Both the position numbers and the translations under genes were made by a program. Positions 41,576-50,511 of a DNA stretch of 64,000 nt are shown here, piece by piece. Every line of letters starts with the position of its first letter. Within the stretch, counting starts at the first letter, position 1. The DNA is from JACVRW01 sp963716215 (GTDB lineage: Bacteria > Actinomycetota > Thermoleophilia > Solirubrobacterales > Thermoleophilaceae). The notes under the pieces were generated by a model. That model searched no databases and had not been told where the DNA came from. It saw nothing but the letters and a program-made list of their open reading frames with translations. The DNA lies in contig OY970298.1 in NCBI GenBank assembly GCA_963716215.1, forward strand, positions 868,001 through 932,000, given 5' to 3'.

Positions 41576-43745
41576 CTAGTCCCTGAGGATGACCCAGGCG
41601 TGCGTGCCGCGGCGGGCGTGAATCGTCGCGCCGCCGCGCGTGACGGCGACCTCCCGTGCCAGCAGGGAGCTGTCCGAGCAGCCGCCGCCGCGCCTGGCCG
41701 TGGCTCGGGCTCCGAACGGCACCGCGATCCTCACGACCGCCGGCCCGTCGCTCGAGACGGTGACCGCCAAGCAACGATCCCCGCGCAGGCGCGCCCGTCG
41801 CCCGTCGATGTGGGCGCGGCGCACGTTGTCGAGGTGCATCCAGAGCGCGTTGCGCTCGCGCGCTCGCGGGATGCGCTCCCACTCGGTCCCCGTCACGGAC
41901 TCGGGCTCGGGGAGCCCCTCGCCGGACGAGGTGACACGCTTGGTGATCGGTTCGAACCCGCGCCCGAAGGCGAGGCTGCGGGCGCTGACGGCGGCTCGCT
42001 CGCCGTCCCTGGCGCGCAGGTGGGACACCCAGTACGCGTGGTCGTGCACGATGCCGAGCCGTCGACGGTCCGCGGACGGTACGAACGCGTAGTCCACGCG
42101 ATTGGGGTCGCGCTGCACGACGGAGGCGGCCAGGAACGAGCGCGCGCCGTCCCAGACGTCCCTGGCGGCGAAGTCATAGTGCCCGCCGGGGTAGGTCCAG
42201 AGGCTGCTGCGCAGGCCGAGGTCGTCGAAGCGCTGCTGCTGAGCCCGCACGGCGCCGATCGGCACCAGCGCGTCCGTACGGCCCGCCCAGTTCAGGAACG
42301 GCACCCAGCGGGCGTTGTCGACCAGCTGGAGCGTGTTCAGATACGAGCCGAGGAGCGGCGGGCCCACGGTGGTGAAGGCGGCCCCGAACAGGTCGGGCCA
42401 CTGGAGTCCAAGCTTGTAGGTGCCGTAGCCGCCCATGGAGTAGCCGCTGAGCGCCACGCGCCTCGGGTCGAGCCGGAAGTGGCGCGCCAGGTCCGCCCAG
42501 ACCTCGAAGAAGTCGACCTCGGCCTCGCCTGCGTACCAGCCGTTCGGTCCGCGGGCCAGCGGGGTGACGAAGAAGCGGCCCTCGTCGTCGCCCAGCTGGC
42601 GCTGCTGGTTGGGCGAGTAGACCGGGAACTGGGTGTAGGTGGCCGACAGGGAGTGCAGCGCGAACGTGATGCCCGCCCGCCGCGTGCGGGCGTAGGTCTT
42701 CGGCACGAACACGAGGTAGGGCTGCAGGCGCCCGCCGAACTGCGGGAACTCGGAGCGCACCCCCTCGTGGATGCGCAGGCGCGAGGGGTAGATGCGGGCC
42801 TGCTTGAGCCCGGGCGCGTGAATCCAGCGCCGCGTCCGGCGCGCGAGGCGCGCGTAGTCGACGTCCGCGTGGAAGGCGCCGCTGGTCCCGTCCCCCAGCG
42901 CCGCCGCCTGCGCGCGCTCGAACCAGTGCCCCGTGCCGATCGGCTGGGGCTCGTCGAAGCGGAAGGCGAGGTTGAACACGCCGGGGGCGCCGGGCGAAGG
43001 CCGCTGGAACGCGCTGCCCGACCACAGGCCGGCGCCAGCGACGTAGCGCCACGTCGCGCGCTTGGGGTCCATCAGCGCGCGCGGGACGCGGATCGTCATC
43101 TGGTTGGCGCGCCGGTCGATCCTCACCGCACCCGCCGGCAACGGCGTGGCCCCGCCGCCCGGGAGCCGGGTCACCTCACCGCCGGTGCCCCAGGCGGTGA
43201 CGAAGCGGTCGAGGCCCGGCGAGGAGACGCCCGCGCCGCGCGGCCAAGGCGACCTGCGGGCCGCCGCTGCGGTCGGTGTCGATGCCGATGCCCACGACCG
43301 TCGCGTCGCGGTCGCGCACCGCGCCGAGCGTGACGCGATAGACGATCGCGCCGGCCGTCGGCCGGATGCGCAGCTCCACGATGTCGGCGGCGTTGTTGGC
43401 GTAGCGCGCGCCGGGCGGGTACAGCAGGTCGCCGCTGACCGGGGAGACGGCCGCCGCCCCGGGCGGCGTGGTGCTGGCGCCGGTCTCCGCCCCGTGGTCG
43501 TCGAACAGATAGTCCTGGTAGAGGTACTCGCCGCCGCGGTAGGCGTCGGTGCCGGACACGAGCAGCGGCGGCGCCCGGAAGGGCGCGCGCACCTGGAGCT
43601 CGGGCACGCGCGGTGCCTTGCCGTAGAGCAGCGGCGGCCCCGGCAGCTTGCCGGAGCCCACGCTCGGGAGGGAGCCGGCGTGGGCGGCGGGCACGACGAG
43701 GAGGAGCGCGGCCGCGGCTGCCAGGAGCACGCGGCTGACACTCAA
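41576..43745 (-). CDS. Large secreted esterase/alpha-beta hydrolase, interrupted by a +1 frameshift
   Basis: About 722 residues once one base is dropped. A signal peptide (RVLLAAAAALLLVVPAAHA) is followed by a strand-rich N-terminal part (about 400 residues) and an alpha/beta hydrolase core with GYSMGGYGTYKLG as the nucleophile elbow and PGGHYDF as a likely histidine. The frame breaks near 43243-43250 (one extra base in TTGG). The best start is the TTG at 43745; a GTG at 43730 is in frame. It resembles secreted prolyl-oligopeptidase/esterase-like proteins; substrate unknown. Confidence 0.75.
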
Positions 43746-43758
43746 AGCGGATTAGCTC

Positions 43759-43779
43759 CGCGGGGCATCCTGCCCCGCG
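43759..43779. terminator. Hairpin between carboxylase beta and esterase genes
   Basis: CGCGGGGCA pairs with TGCCCCGCG around a 3-nt loop. It follows the carboxylase beta gene in its direction of transcription. Confidence 0.5.
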
Positions 43780-43816
43780 TCTTGACGCCATGCTCTGCCT
43801 CCGGCATCGCGAGACC

Positions 43817-43839
43817 ATATTCCGCTTACAGCGGAATAT
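43817..43839 (-). terminator. AT-rich hairpin containing the carboxylase stop codon
   Basis: Perfect 10-bp stem (ATATTCCGCT with AGCGGAATAT) and 3-nt loop. The TAA stop at 43826-43828 is inside it. It is unusually AT-rich for this sequence. Confidence 0.55.
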
Positions 43840-45391
43840 TCCCGTGCTTGCGCTTGGGCGTGTCGACGCGCTTGGTCTGCAGCCGCTCGAGCGCCCGGAT
43901 CAGCTTGGGGCGCGTCTCGTGGGGCACGATCACGTCGTCGATGTAGCCGCGCTCGGCCGCCGAGTAGGGGTTCGCGAAGCGCGCCTTGTAGTCGCCGATC
44001 AGCTTCTCGCGGCGCTCGTCGGGCGTGGGCGACGTCTGGATGTCGCGCCGGTGGATGATGTTCACCGCGCCCTCCGGGCCCATCACCGCCACCTCGGCGG
44101 TCGGCCACGCGAACACGAAGTCGGCCAGCATGTGCTTGGAGTTCATGACGTCGTACGCGCCGCCGTACGCCTTGCGGGTGATCACCGTCAGCTTCGGCAC
44201 CGTGGCCTCGGTGAACGCGTACAGCAGCTTGGCGCCGTGGCGGATGATCCCGCCCCACTCCTGCGAGGTCCCGGGCAGGAAGCCGGGGACGTCCATGAAC
44301 GTGAGCAGCGGGATGTTGAAGGCGTCGCAGAAGCGCACGAAGCGGGCGGTCTTCTCCGAGGCGTTGATGTCGAGCACCCCCGCGAGCTGGGCGGGCTGGT
44401 TGCCGACCACCCCGATCGGCCGCCCGTTCAGCCGCGCGAAGCCGATCACCATGTTGCGCGCGAAGTGCTCCTGCACCTCGAAGAACTCGCCGTTGTCGAC
44501 GATCAGGTTCACCACGTCGCGCATGTCGTACGGCTTGTTCGGGCTGTCGGGCACGATCGTGTCCAGCTCCGCGTCCTGGCGCTCGGGGTCGTCCCCGGTG
44601 TCCATCCGCGGCGGCAGCTCGAGGTTGTTCTGCGGCAGGAACGACATCAGGTAGCGGGCGTCCTCGAGGCAGCTCTCCTCGTCGTCGGCCGCGAAGTGGG
44701 CCACGCCGGACTTGGTGTTGTGAGTCATCGCCCCGCCGAGCTCCTCGAACTCGACCTCCTCGCCGGTGACCGTCTTGATCACGTCGGGGCCGGTGATGAA
44801 CATGTGCGAGGTCTCCTTGACCATGAAGATGAAGTCCGTCATGGCCGGCGAGTAGACGGCGCCGCCCGCGCAGGGCCCCATGATCAGCGAGATCTGCGGG
44901 ATCACGCCGGAGCACTGGACGTTGCGCACGAACACGTCGCCGTACGCGCCGAGCGAGACGACTCCCTCCTGGATGCGCGCCCCGCCGGAGTCGTTGATGC
45001 CGATCACCGGGCAGCCGATCTTGGCCGCCAGGTCCATCACCTTGACCATCTTCTCGCCCATCACCTCGCCGAGCGAGCCGCCGAAGACCGTGAAGTCCTG
45101 CGAGAACACGCACACGGGGCGCCCGTCGATCGTGCCGTGGCCGGTGACCACCGCGTCGCCCCAGGGGCGGTTGCGCAGCATGTCGAAGTCGGCGGTGCGG
45201 TGCCTGACGAACGTGTCGAGCTCCTCGAACGAGCCCGGGTCGAGCAGCTTGTCGATCCGCTCGCGGGCGGTCAGCTTGCCCTTGGCGTGCTGCTTCTCCT
45301 CCGCCTGAGGATTGGTGTGGATCGTCTGCTCGCGCAGCTCCTGGAGCTGCTGCAGCTTCTCCTCGTAGGTCTCCGGCGACTTCTGCCTCAT
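43826..45391 (-). CDS. Acyl-CoA (propionyl/acetyl-CoA) carboxylase beta subunit
   Basis: 521 residues of carboxyltransferase. The N-terminal domain has GKLTARERIDKLLDPGSFEELD, GGSLGEVMGEKMVKVMDLA, GINDSGGARIQEGVVSLGAYG and IMGPCAGGAVYSPAMTDF; the C-terminal domain has FMDVPGFLPGTSQEWGGIIRHGAKLLYA. This is the PccB/AccD5-type subunit, which accepts CO2 from the biotinyl subunit; the only alpha subunit seen is at 23062-24819, 19 kb away. With the mutase at 51233 it would feed propionyl-CoA into the TCA cycle. Confidence 0.95.
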   Translation of the reverse strand: MRQKSPETYEEKLQQLQELREQTIHTNPQAEEKQHAKGKLTARERIDKLLDPGSFEELDTFVRHRTADFDMLRNRPWGDAVVTGHGTIDGRPVCVFSQDFTVFGGSLGEVMGEKMVKVMDLAAKIGCPVIGINDSGGARIQEGVVSLGAYGDVFVRNVQCSGVIPQISLIMGPCAGGAVYSPAMTDFIFMVKETSHMFITGPDVIKTVTGEEVEFEELGGAMTHNTKSGVAHFAADDEESCLEDARYLMSFLPQNNLELPPRMDTGDDPERQDAELDTIVPDSPNKPYDMRDVVNLIVDNGEFFEVQEHFARNMVIGFARLNGRPIGVVGNQPAQLAGVLDINASEKTARFVRFCDAFNIPLLTFMDVPGFLPGTSQEWGGIIRHGAKLLYAFTEATVPKLTVITRKAYGGAYDVMNSKHMLADFVFAWPTAEVAVMGPEGAVNIIHRRDIQTSPTPDERREKLIGDYKARFANPYSAAERGYIDDVIVPHETRPKLIRALERLQTKRVDTPKRKHGNIPL

Positions 45392-45403
45392 ACGCGAGGC
45401 AGG

Positions 45404-46864
45404 TTATCCGTGTTTGTCCACGCCCCCGTAGTACGGCAGCTTGCCGCCCGCCCGCGCCTTGACGATCCCGTAGAGGCGGTGCACCACACGCGGGTGCTTG
45501 TGGGCCACGTTGTTGCTCTCGCCCGCGTCGCGGGACTTGTCGAACAGGTGGAAGCGCGAGGGGCGGTTGCGTGCCCAGAGCGCCCAGCGACGGGTGCGGA
45601 TGTAGAACGAGTTGCCGTAGCCGCCGAACGTGTAGTCGCGCTTGCGCAGCGGCTGGCCGTCGAAGGCCGGCGACATGTCCACCCCGTTCATGCGCTTGGG
45701 CTGCTCGACGCCCATCATCGACAGCAGCGTCGGCGCGAGGTCGTGGGTGGAGGCGTACCAGTTGTTGGCGGTGCCGGCCTGGCGGCGCCTGGGATCGACC
45801 ACGACCATCGGGATGTGGGTCAGCGCCGGGTGCAGCGCCGTGGAGATCTTGCCCGTCCAGCCGTGCTCGCCCAGCAGGATGCCGTGATCGGCGACCAGCG
45901 CGACGACGGTGTCGTTCTCGAGGTTGAGGTCGTGCAGGCGGTTCATCAACACGCCAAGCCAGCGATCGGTCATCGTGACCTCGGCCGCGTACAGCTCGCG
46001 CAGGCGACGCACGACGGGCCCGCGCTGGCCGGGCCGCAGCCAGTTGTTCACGCGCCCGTAGCGCGGCATGGCGGGCTCGCTCCCGCGCCACTTGCCGTAC
46101 ATGTCGGCGTACGGTGGGGGCGGGGTCCAGGGCTCGTGCGGCTCGTAGGCGTCGACGATGATCGCGAAGCGACCGCGCTTGGCGCCCGCGTCCAGTGTGC
46201 GCACGGCGCCCGTCATCACCTTCGCGGCGAACGAGCGCGCCTCGTCGTTCCAGTAGCGGCTGTTGGCGAGGTAGAGGCCAACCCGCCGGCGCTTGTCCGG
46301 GGAGATGGCGGGGTGCAGCCAGTGGCGCAGCACCTTGTCGGGCACGCTGGAGACTGGATGGGCGCCGCCGATCTGGCCCCCGTAGCGCACCAGGCTGTTG
46401 ACGCTCTTGCGCAGCGGCTTGTACGGACGCGAGAAGCCGATGAACGGGTTGTCGGTGACGTAGGCGGTCCAGTAGCCGGCGCTGCGCAGCACGGCCGGGA
46501 GCGCCTGGTCGACCTCTCGCAGCGGGGCCCAGCCCGGCGAGGCCAGCAGGCCCGGGTAGTCGTGCCAGTGGCGGAACGGGAACGTGCGGCGGCCGCCCAG
46601 GATCGAGTTGCGCGCGGGCACCGTCGGCATCGCTTCGGGGTACGCGCTGGTGAAGCGCATGCCCTGGGCCATCAACGCGTCGATGTTTGGCGTGGCGATC
46701 GCGCGCTCGTAGACGGCATCCGCCCGCAGCGAGTCCACGATGATCAGAATCAGGTTCGGCCCGTTGGGGGATTGGGCCAGCGCGGACAGGTCGCCCAGCG
46801 CGGTACCGGCGGCGGCCGCGGCGGACGCCTGCAGGAAACCGCGGCGTGTTGTGCCGGAGCTCAC
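45404..46864 (-). CDS. Sulfatase-like (alkaline phosphatase superfamily) protein with Tat signal
   Basis: 486 residues. A Tat motif TTRRGFLQASAAAAAG opens the protein. The sulfatase fold is shown by NLILIIVDSLRAD and, near the end, LVADHGILLGEHGWTGK. At the place of the catalytic Cys or Ser of sulfatases (C/S-x-P-x-R), this protein has T81-V-P-A-R85. Threonine cannot become formylglycine, so true sulfatase activity is unlikely; a phosphatase or phosphotransferase-like role is possible. The GTG start at 46864 is the least certain part. Confidence 0.82.
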   Translation of the reverse strand: MSSGTTRRGFLQASAAAAAGTALGDLSALAQSPNGPNLILIIVDSLRADAVYERAIATPNIDALMAQGMRFTSAYPEAMPTVPARNSILGGRRTFPFRHWHDYPGLLASPGWAPLREVDQALPAVLRSAGYWTAYVTDNPFIGFSRPYKPLRKSVNSLVRYGGQIGGAHPVSSVPDKVLRHWLHPAISPDKRRRVGLYLANSRYWNDEARSFAAKVMTGAVRTLDAGAKRGRFAIIVDAYEPHEPWTPPPPYADMYGKWRGSEPAMPRYGRVNNWLRPGQRGPVVRRLRELYAAEVTMTDRWLGVLMNRLHDLNLENDTVVALVADHGILLGEHGWTGKISTALHPALTHIPMVVVDPRRRQAGTANNWYASTHDLAPTLLSMMGVEQPKRMNGVDMSPAFDGQPLRKRDYTFGGYGNSFYIRTRRWALWARNRPSRFHLFDKSRDAGESNNVAHKHPRVVHRLYGIVKARAGGKLPYYGGVDKHG

Positions 46865-46902
46865 CTACCTAGGACAGCATGCCGGCGGCCTGCGCGCGAC
46901 TA

Positions 46903-47538
46903 TTACCCGCGTGAGAAGGGGCGGTGATGGGCTGACCCAAGCGCCTCGAGGGTGTCCTCGAGAACGGCCTGAGCGCCGTCGCGATTGAGGCCCGCCGGCT
47001 CCTCGACCGCGGCTTCGACCTCGACCTCGACGACGGGTTCCGCCACCGGCTCCGGCTCGGGCTCGGGCTCGGGCTGCGGCTCCGGCTCGGCCGGCGCTCC
47101 GGACACCCATACCGGCTGATCGTCGTCGGGTCGGGCGGCCACACGGCGCTCGCGGCGGCGCAGCCACGCGAACATGCCGCGCCTGCGCTGGGGCATTTCT
47201 GCGACCGGCTCGGGCACGGGTTCCGGCTCGGGCTCTGGTTCCGGCTCGGGCTCTGGTTCCGGCTCGGGCTCCGGCTCCGGCTCCGGCTCCGGCTGGGCCA
47301 CCTCGCCCTCGATGCGAGCCGTGAGCGTCACCTTCGTGCCCCAGCCCGACGGCTCGATCGAAACGGTCCCGCTTGCACCCTCGCCCTCCCAGGCGACCTT
47401 GCGCTCCGGCTCCAGCCTGGTGATCTTGATCTCGCCGAACGCCCCGAGATGCCTGGCCAGCCGCTCGACCTCGCTCAGCTCGCTCCAGAGCTCGGGCGGG
47501 GACTTGACCAGGGTGCGCTTCGCGGTTAGGTCCTGCAT
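46903..47538 (-). CDS. SRPBCC-like protein with a Glu-Pro repeat linker
   Basis: 211 residues. The first 75 or so (RTLVKSPPELWSELSEVERLARHL to VTLTARIEGE) look like half of a START-like (SRPBCC) domain. A run of twelve consecutive Glu-Pro pairs follows, then a basic stretch QRRRGMFAWLRRRERR, a second short acidic Pro-rich segment and a helical tail. It is probably an extended, charged linker protein. GGGAGG lies very close to the ATG. Divergent from the methyltransferase gene. Confidence 0.75.
   Translation of the reverse strand: MQDLTAKRTLVKSPPELWSELSEVERLARHLGAFGEIKITRLEPERKVAWEGEGASGTVSIEPSGWGTKVTLTARIEGEVAQPEPEPEPEPEPEPEPEPEPEPEPEPVPEPVAEMPQRRRGMFAWLRRRERRVAARPDDDQPVWVSGAPAEPEPQPEPEPEPEPVAEPVVEVEVEAAVEEPAGLNRDGAQAVLEDTLEALGSAHHRPFSRG
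47219..47290 (-). repeat. Coding hexamer repeat encoding (Glu-Pro)12
   Basis: Twelve in-frame 6-bp units on the minus strand. The first eight follow an 18-bp super-repeat. Such runs expand or shrink easily, so its length may differ between strains. Confidence 0.8.
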
Positions 47539-47581
47539 CGCCTCCCGGTTCGATCAGCACCCGCCGAGTCCTTCGTGAAAG

Positions 47582-48319
47582 ATGTCTTGCATGCTCGGTG
47601 CCGACCTCGCGCAGCTGCTCGGGAACCGCATTCCCGCCGATCACAGCGCCAGCGTGCTGGCCGACGACTACGCGGCGCGCTATCTGGCCCGCCCAGACCG
47701 CCCGCCGGCCCCGCGCGTGCTCGACCTCGGCTGTGGCGCCGGCGGCTCCGTGGACCTGTTCCGGTCACTCGAGCCGCGCGTGCGGTGGACCGGCGCCGAC
47801 ATCGAGCACTCGGCCGAGGTGGCCGAGCGCACCCGCACCGACGCCGACTTCGTCACCTTCGACGGCGAGCGCCTGCCGTTCGCCGACGCCAGCTTCGACC
47901 TCGTCTACTGCAAGCAGGTGCTGGAGCACGTGCGCCGCCCGCAGCCGCTGCTCGCCGAGGTGGCGCGCGTGCTGACCCCCGGCGGGTGGCTGGCCGGGTC
48001 CACGTCCCACCTCGAGGCGTTCCACTCGCGCAGCTTCTGGAACTACACGCCGTTCGGGCTGATGGAGCTGGCCGGCGAGGCCGGTCTCGAGCTGGTGGAG
48101 GTGCGGCCCGTGATCGACGCGTTCACGCTGGTCGCCTGGCGAGCCTTCGGCACGCCGCGCTTCTTCTACCGCTGGTGGGCGCGGGAGTCGCCGCCCTACC
48201 GGGCCATCTCGCTGCTCGCGCGACCGGCGCGCTGGGACCACCGCACCGTCAACACGGCGAAGCTCGTGCTGAGCGGCCAGTTCGCCTTCCTGGCGCGCAA
48301 ACCGGCCGCGCGGTCATAG
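47582..48319 (+). CDS. Class I SAM-dependent methyltransferase
   Basis: 245 residues. Motif I is RVLDLGCGAGGSVDLF (about 40-55), motif II ADIEHSAEVAERT, and the post-II region FDLVYCKQVLEHVRRPQPLLAEVARVLTPGG is the Methyltransf_11 pattern. The methyl acceptor is unknown. No clear ribosome binding site is visible before the ATG at 47582; an internal ATG at 47591 is in frame. It is followed closely by the PHP-type hydrolase, which has its own promoter. Confidence 0.9.
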   Translation: MSCMLGADLAQLLGNRIPADHSASVLADDYAARYLARPDRPPAPRVLDLGCGAGGSVDLFRSLEPRVRWTGADIEHSAEVAERTRTDADFVTFDGERLPFADASFDLVYCKQVLEHVRRPQPLLAEVARVLTPGGWLAGSTSHLEAFHSRSFWNYTPFGLMELAGEAGLELVEVRPVIDAFTLVAWRAFGTPRFFYRWWARESPPYRAISLLARPARWDHRTVNTAKLVLSGQFAFLARKPAARS

Positions 48320-48322
48320 ACT
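48317..48322 (+). promoter_or_regulatory. -10 box of a leaderless promoter (PHP-type hydrolase)
   Basis: TAGACT followed by 6 nt and the GTG at 48329. It overlaps the TAG stop of the methyltransferase gene. Confidence 0.5.
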
Positions 48323-48328
48323 CGCGGC

Positions 48329-50056
48329 GTGCTGCGCGCACTCCGTCCCGTCGTCGTCGCGCTCGTCCTGCTCGTGCCCGCCGTGCCGGCGCAGGCGGCA
48401 CCGCTCACCACGCCGTGCACGGGGCGCGCGCTCGTGCCCGACCGCGTCGTGACGGGGGAGTTCGGGACGAGCCTCGCGAAGAGCTACGTGATGGTCCCGT
48501 TCGAGGTCCCGCGCGGCACGACCGCGATTCGCGTCAAGTACTGCTGGGACCGCCCGGAGTCGGGCACCAGCAACCACACGCTCGACCTGGGGCTGTACGA
48601 GCCGCGTCACTGGGGCTCACGCACCTGGGGCCCGCGCGAGTTCCGCGGCTGGGGCGGCTCGAGTCACCGCGACGTGACGCTGTCGGCCGAGGGCTTCTCG
48701 ACCGAGGCCGAGTACGTCGCGAGCCCGCGCGTCGAGCCGCCGGGCAAGACCACGCGCGCCTTCCTCCCCGGCCGGATCCGCCCCGGCCTGTGGGCGGCGG
48801 AGCTCGGCGTGGCCGCCGTGATCGCTCAGGCGGAGGGCGACACCGACGGCAAGGTCGGCTGGCGTGTGGAGATCGACTTCGCCGACGACCCCGCCTTCGC
48901 CGACGAGCCCTACCGGCCCACCCGCTTCGATTCGCGCCCCGCCAGCCGCAAGCCGGGTTGGTACGCGGGCGACTTCCACGTCCACGCGGAGCACTCCGGC
49001 TACGGCGACGCGACCATGACCGAGACGTTCGACTACGCCTTCCGGCCGGTGGTCGACGGCGGGGCGGGGCTCGACTTCATCACCCTGTCCGACTACGTCT
49101 CGGGCAGCGCGTGGGGCGAGATCGGCCGATACCAGCCGCTCCATCCCGGCAAGCAGATCGTCCGCAGCGCCGAGGTGATCACGTACCGCGGGCACACCAA
49201 CAACCACGGCAGCGCCCGCTTCGTCGACTACCGCGAGGGTCCGGTGTTCGAGCTGCGCCCGGACGGCGCTGTGGTGCAGGTGCGCGGCACCCGCGACCCG
49301 CGCGAGCTGTTCCGCGAGGTGCACCGCGCCGGCGGCTGGACGCAGATCAACCACCCGACGATCTTCCCGCCGGTCAGCCCGGCGGCGGCGGCGTTCTGCC
49401 GCGGCTGCTTCTGGGAGTACTCGGACGCGGAGACCGACTTCGGCGCGGTCGACGCGTATGAGATCGCCACCGGCCCGGCCGACATCGGTGGCGCGCAGAA
49501 CCCGTTCACCGTCACCGCCATCACCGAGTACGAGCGCCTGCTGGGCCTGGGCCACAAGCTCGCGGCGGTCGGCTCGAGCGACTCCCACGACGCCGGCAGC
49601 GGCACCGGTGCGTTCGACGCCCCGATCGGCGAGGCCCGCACCGTCCTCTACGCCAACGAGCTCTCGGAGCGGGGCATCCGCTGCGCGATCGAGGGCCGCC
49701 ACACCTACGTCAAGGTCGCCGGCGCCTCGGCACCAGACCTGCGTTTCGAGGCGCGCCCGCTCGGAGGGTGGGGCTGGTGGAAGCGGGCGATCGTCGGCGA
49801 CACCCTTCGCGCGCGCGGCGCCGCGTTCACGGTCCGCGTGCTCGGCGGCGCCGGACGGCAGCTCCTGCTCGTCAAGGACGGCGGGACCGTTGCGACGATC
49901 CCGGTAGCGAGCAACGACTTCGTCCACCGCTTCGCGGCGAAGGGACCGGGCCGCTGGCGCGTGCAGCTGATGCGCGGGTCGCTCGTGGACACCGTGTCGA
50001 GCCCGATCTGGGTCGAGCCCGGCTGGAGCGGTGTGGAGCGGCGTCGCTGCCGCTAG
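48329..50056 (+). CDS. Secreted PHP-domain metallohydrolase (CehA/McbA-like)
   Basis: 575 residues with a signal peptide (VVVALVLLVPAVPAQA). The metal-binding PHP motifs are GDFHVHAEHSGYGDATM (about 213-229), FITLSDYVSG, HTNNHGS, QINHPT and GSSDSHDAGSG. The overall plan (N-terminal strand-rich domain, central PHP core, C-terminal domain) is that of the CehA/McbA family, which includes carbaryl- and phosphoester-cleaving enzymes. The substrate here is unknown. The TAG stop is shared as CTAG with the convergent membrane protein gene. Confidence 0.88.
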   Translation: MLRALRPVVVALVLLVPAVPAQAAPLTTPCTGRALVPDRVVTGEFGTSLAKSYVMVPFEVPRGTTAIRVKYCWDRPESGTSNHTLDLGLYEPRHWGSRTWGPREFRGWGGSSHRDVTLSAEGFSTEAEYVASPRVEPPGKTTRAFLPGRIRPGLWAAELGVAAVIAQAEGDTDGKVGWRVEIDFADDPAFADEPYRPTRFDSRPASRKPGWYAGDFHVHAEHSGYGDATMTETFDYAFRPVVDGGAGLDFITLSDYVSGSAWGEIGRYQPLHPGKQIVRSAEVITYRGHTNNHGSARFVDYREGPVFELRPDGAVVQVRGTRDPRELFREVHRAGGWTQINHPTIFPPVSPAAAAFCRGCFWEYSDAETDFGAVDAYEIATGPADIGGAQNPFTVTAITEYERLLGLGHKLAAVGSSDSHDAGSGTGAFDAPIGEARTVLYANELSERGIRCAIEGRHTYVKVAGASAPDLRFEARPLGGWGWWKRAIVGDTLRARGAAFTVRVLGGAGRQLLLVKDGGTVATIPVASNDFVHRFAAKGPGRWRVQLMRGSLVDTVSSPIWVEPGWSGVERRRCR

Positions 50057-50511
50057 GCGGGCTTCGCCGTCATCGCCCAGAGCGCCACGGCGTAGGCGAC
50101 GATCAGCAGCACGGTCAGCGCCGTGGCCGGCCCGAGCAGGCCCTCGAAGCGCCCGCCGCGCTTCGCTCGCCGCGATGCCATGCCGGCTAGCACTGTGATC
50201 GCGATCAGGATCAGCAGGCCGGCGTCGGTGACGATGTAGCCGATCCCGATCCAGGTGGCGTCCTCCGGCACGTCCTCCTCGGACGCGATCCACTCGGCTC
50301 CCACGCGCATCACGATGTAGGCGGGCACGGCGCCGAGCAGCAGCGTGCGGAAGGCGAATCGCAGCGCTCCGGGCTGGTCGCCGCCGCCACGGCGCGCGAC
50401 CGCGAGCACCACGATCACACCGGCCAGCAGCGCCACCAGCACCATCGCGCCGCCGATGTGCAGCAGCAGCGGGAGGTTCCAGCTGTCTGGTCGGACGCTC
50501 GCGAAGGTCAT
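50053..50511 (-). CDS. DUF2269-like integral membrane protein, copy 2
   Basis: 152 residues with four hydrophobic helices: LLLHIGGAMVLVALLAGVIV, AFRTLLLGAVPAYIVMRVG, IVTDAGLLILIAITVLAGMA and ATALTVLLIVAYAVALWAM. The first helix starts with a LHIGGA motif close to the HLIGA of the neighbouring gene, and the four-helix layout suggests the DUF2269 type. The ATG overlaps the stop of that neighbour (ATGA), so the two are co-translated and may form a heteromer. Function unknown. Confidence 0.75.
   Translation of the reverse strand: MTFASVRPDSWNLPLLLHIGGAMVLVALLAGVIVVLAVARRGGGDQPGALRFAFRTLLLGAVPAYIVMRVGAEWIASEEDVPEDATWIGIGYIVTDAGLLILIAITVLAGMASRRAKRGGRFEGLLGPATALTVLLIVAYAVALWAMTAKPA

Noticed and set aside
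43790..46927. Very long plus-strand open frame opposite the carboxylase and sulfatase-like genes
   Set aside because: It crosses two real genes and an intergenic terminator and has no recognisable domain.
47219..47290. Short tandem repeat that looks like a small CRISPR or satellite array
   Set aside because: The 6-bp units are in frame and encode Glu-Pro pairs inside a protein; there are no spacers.
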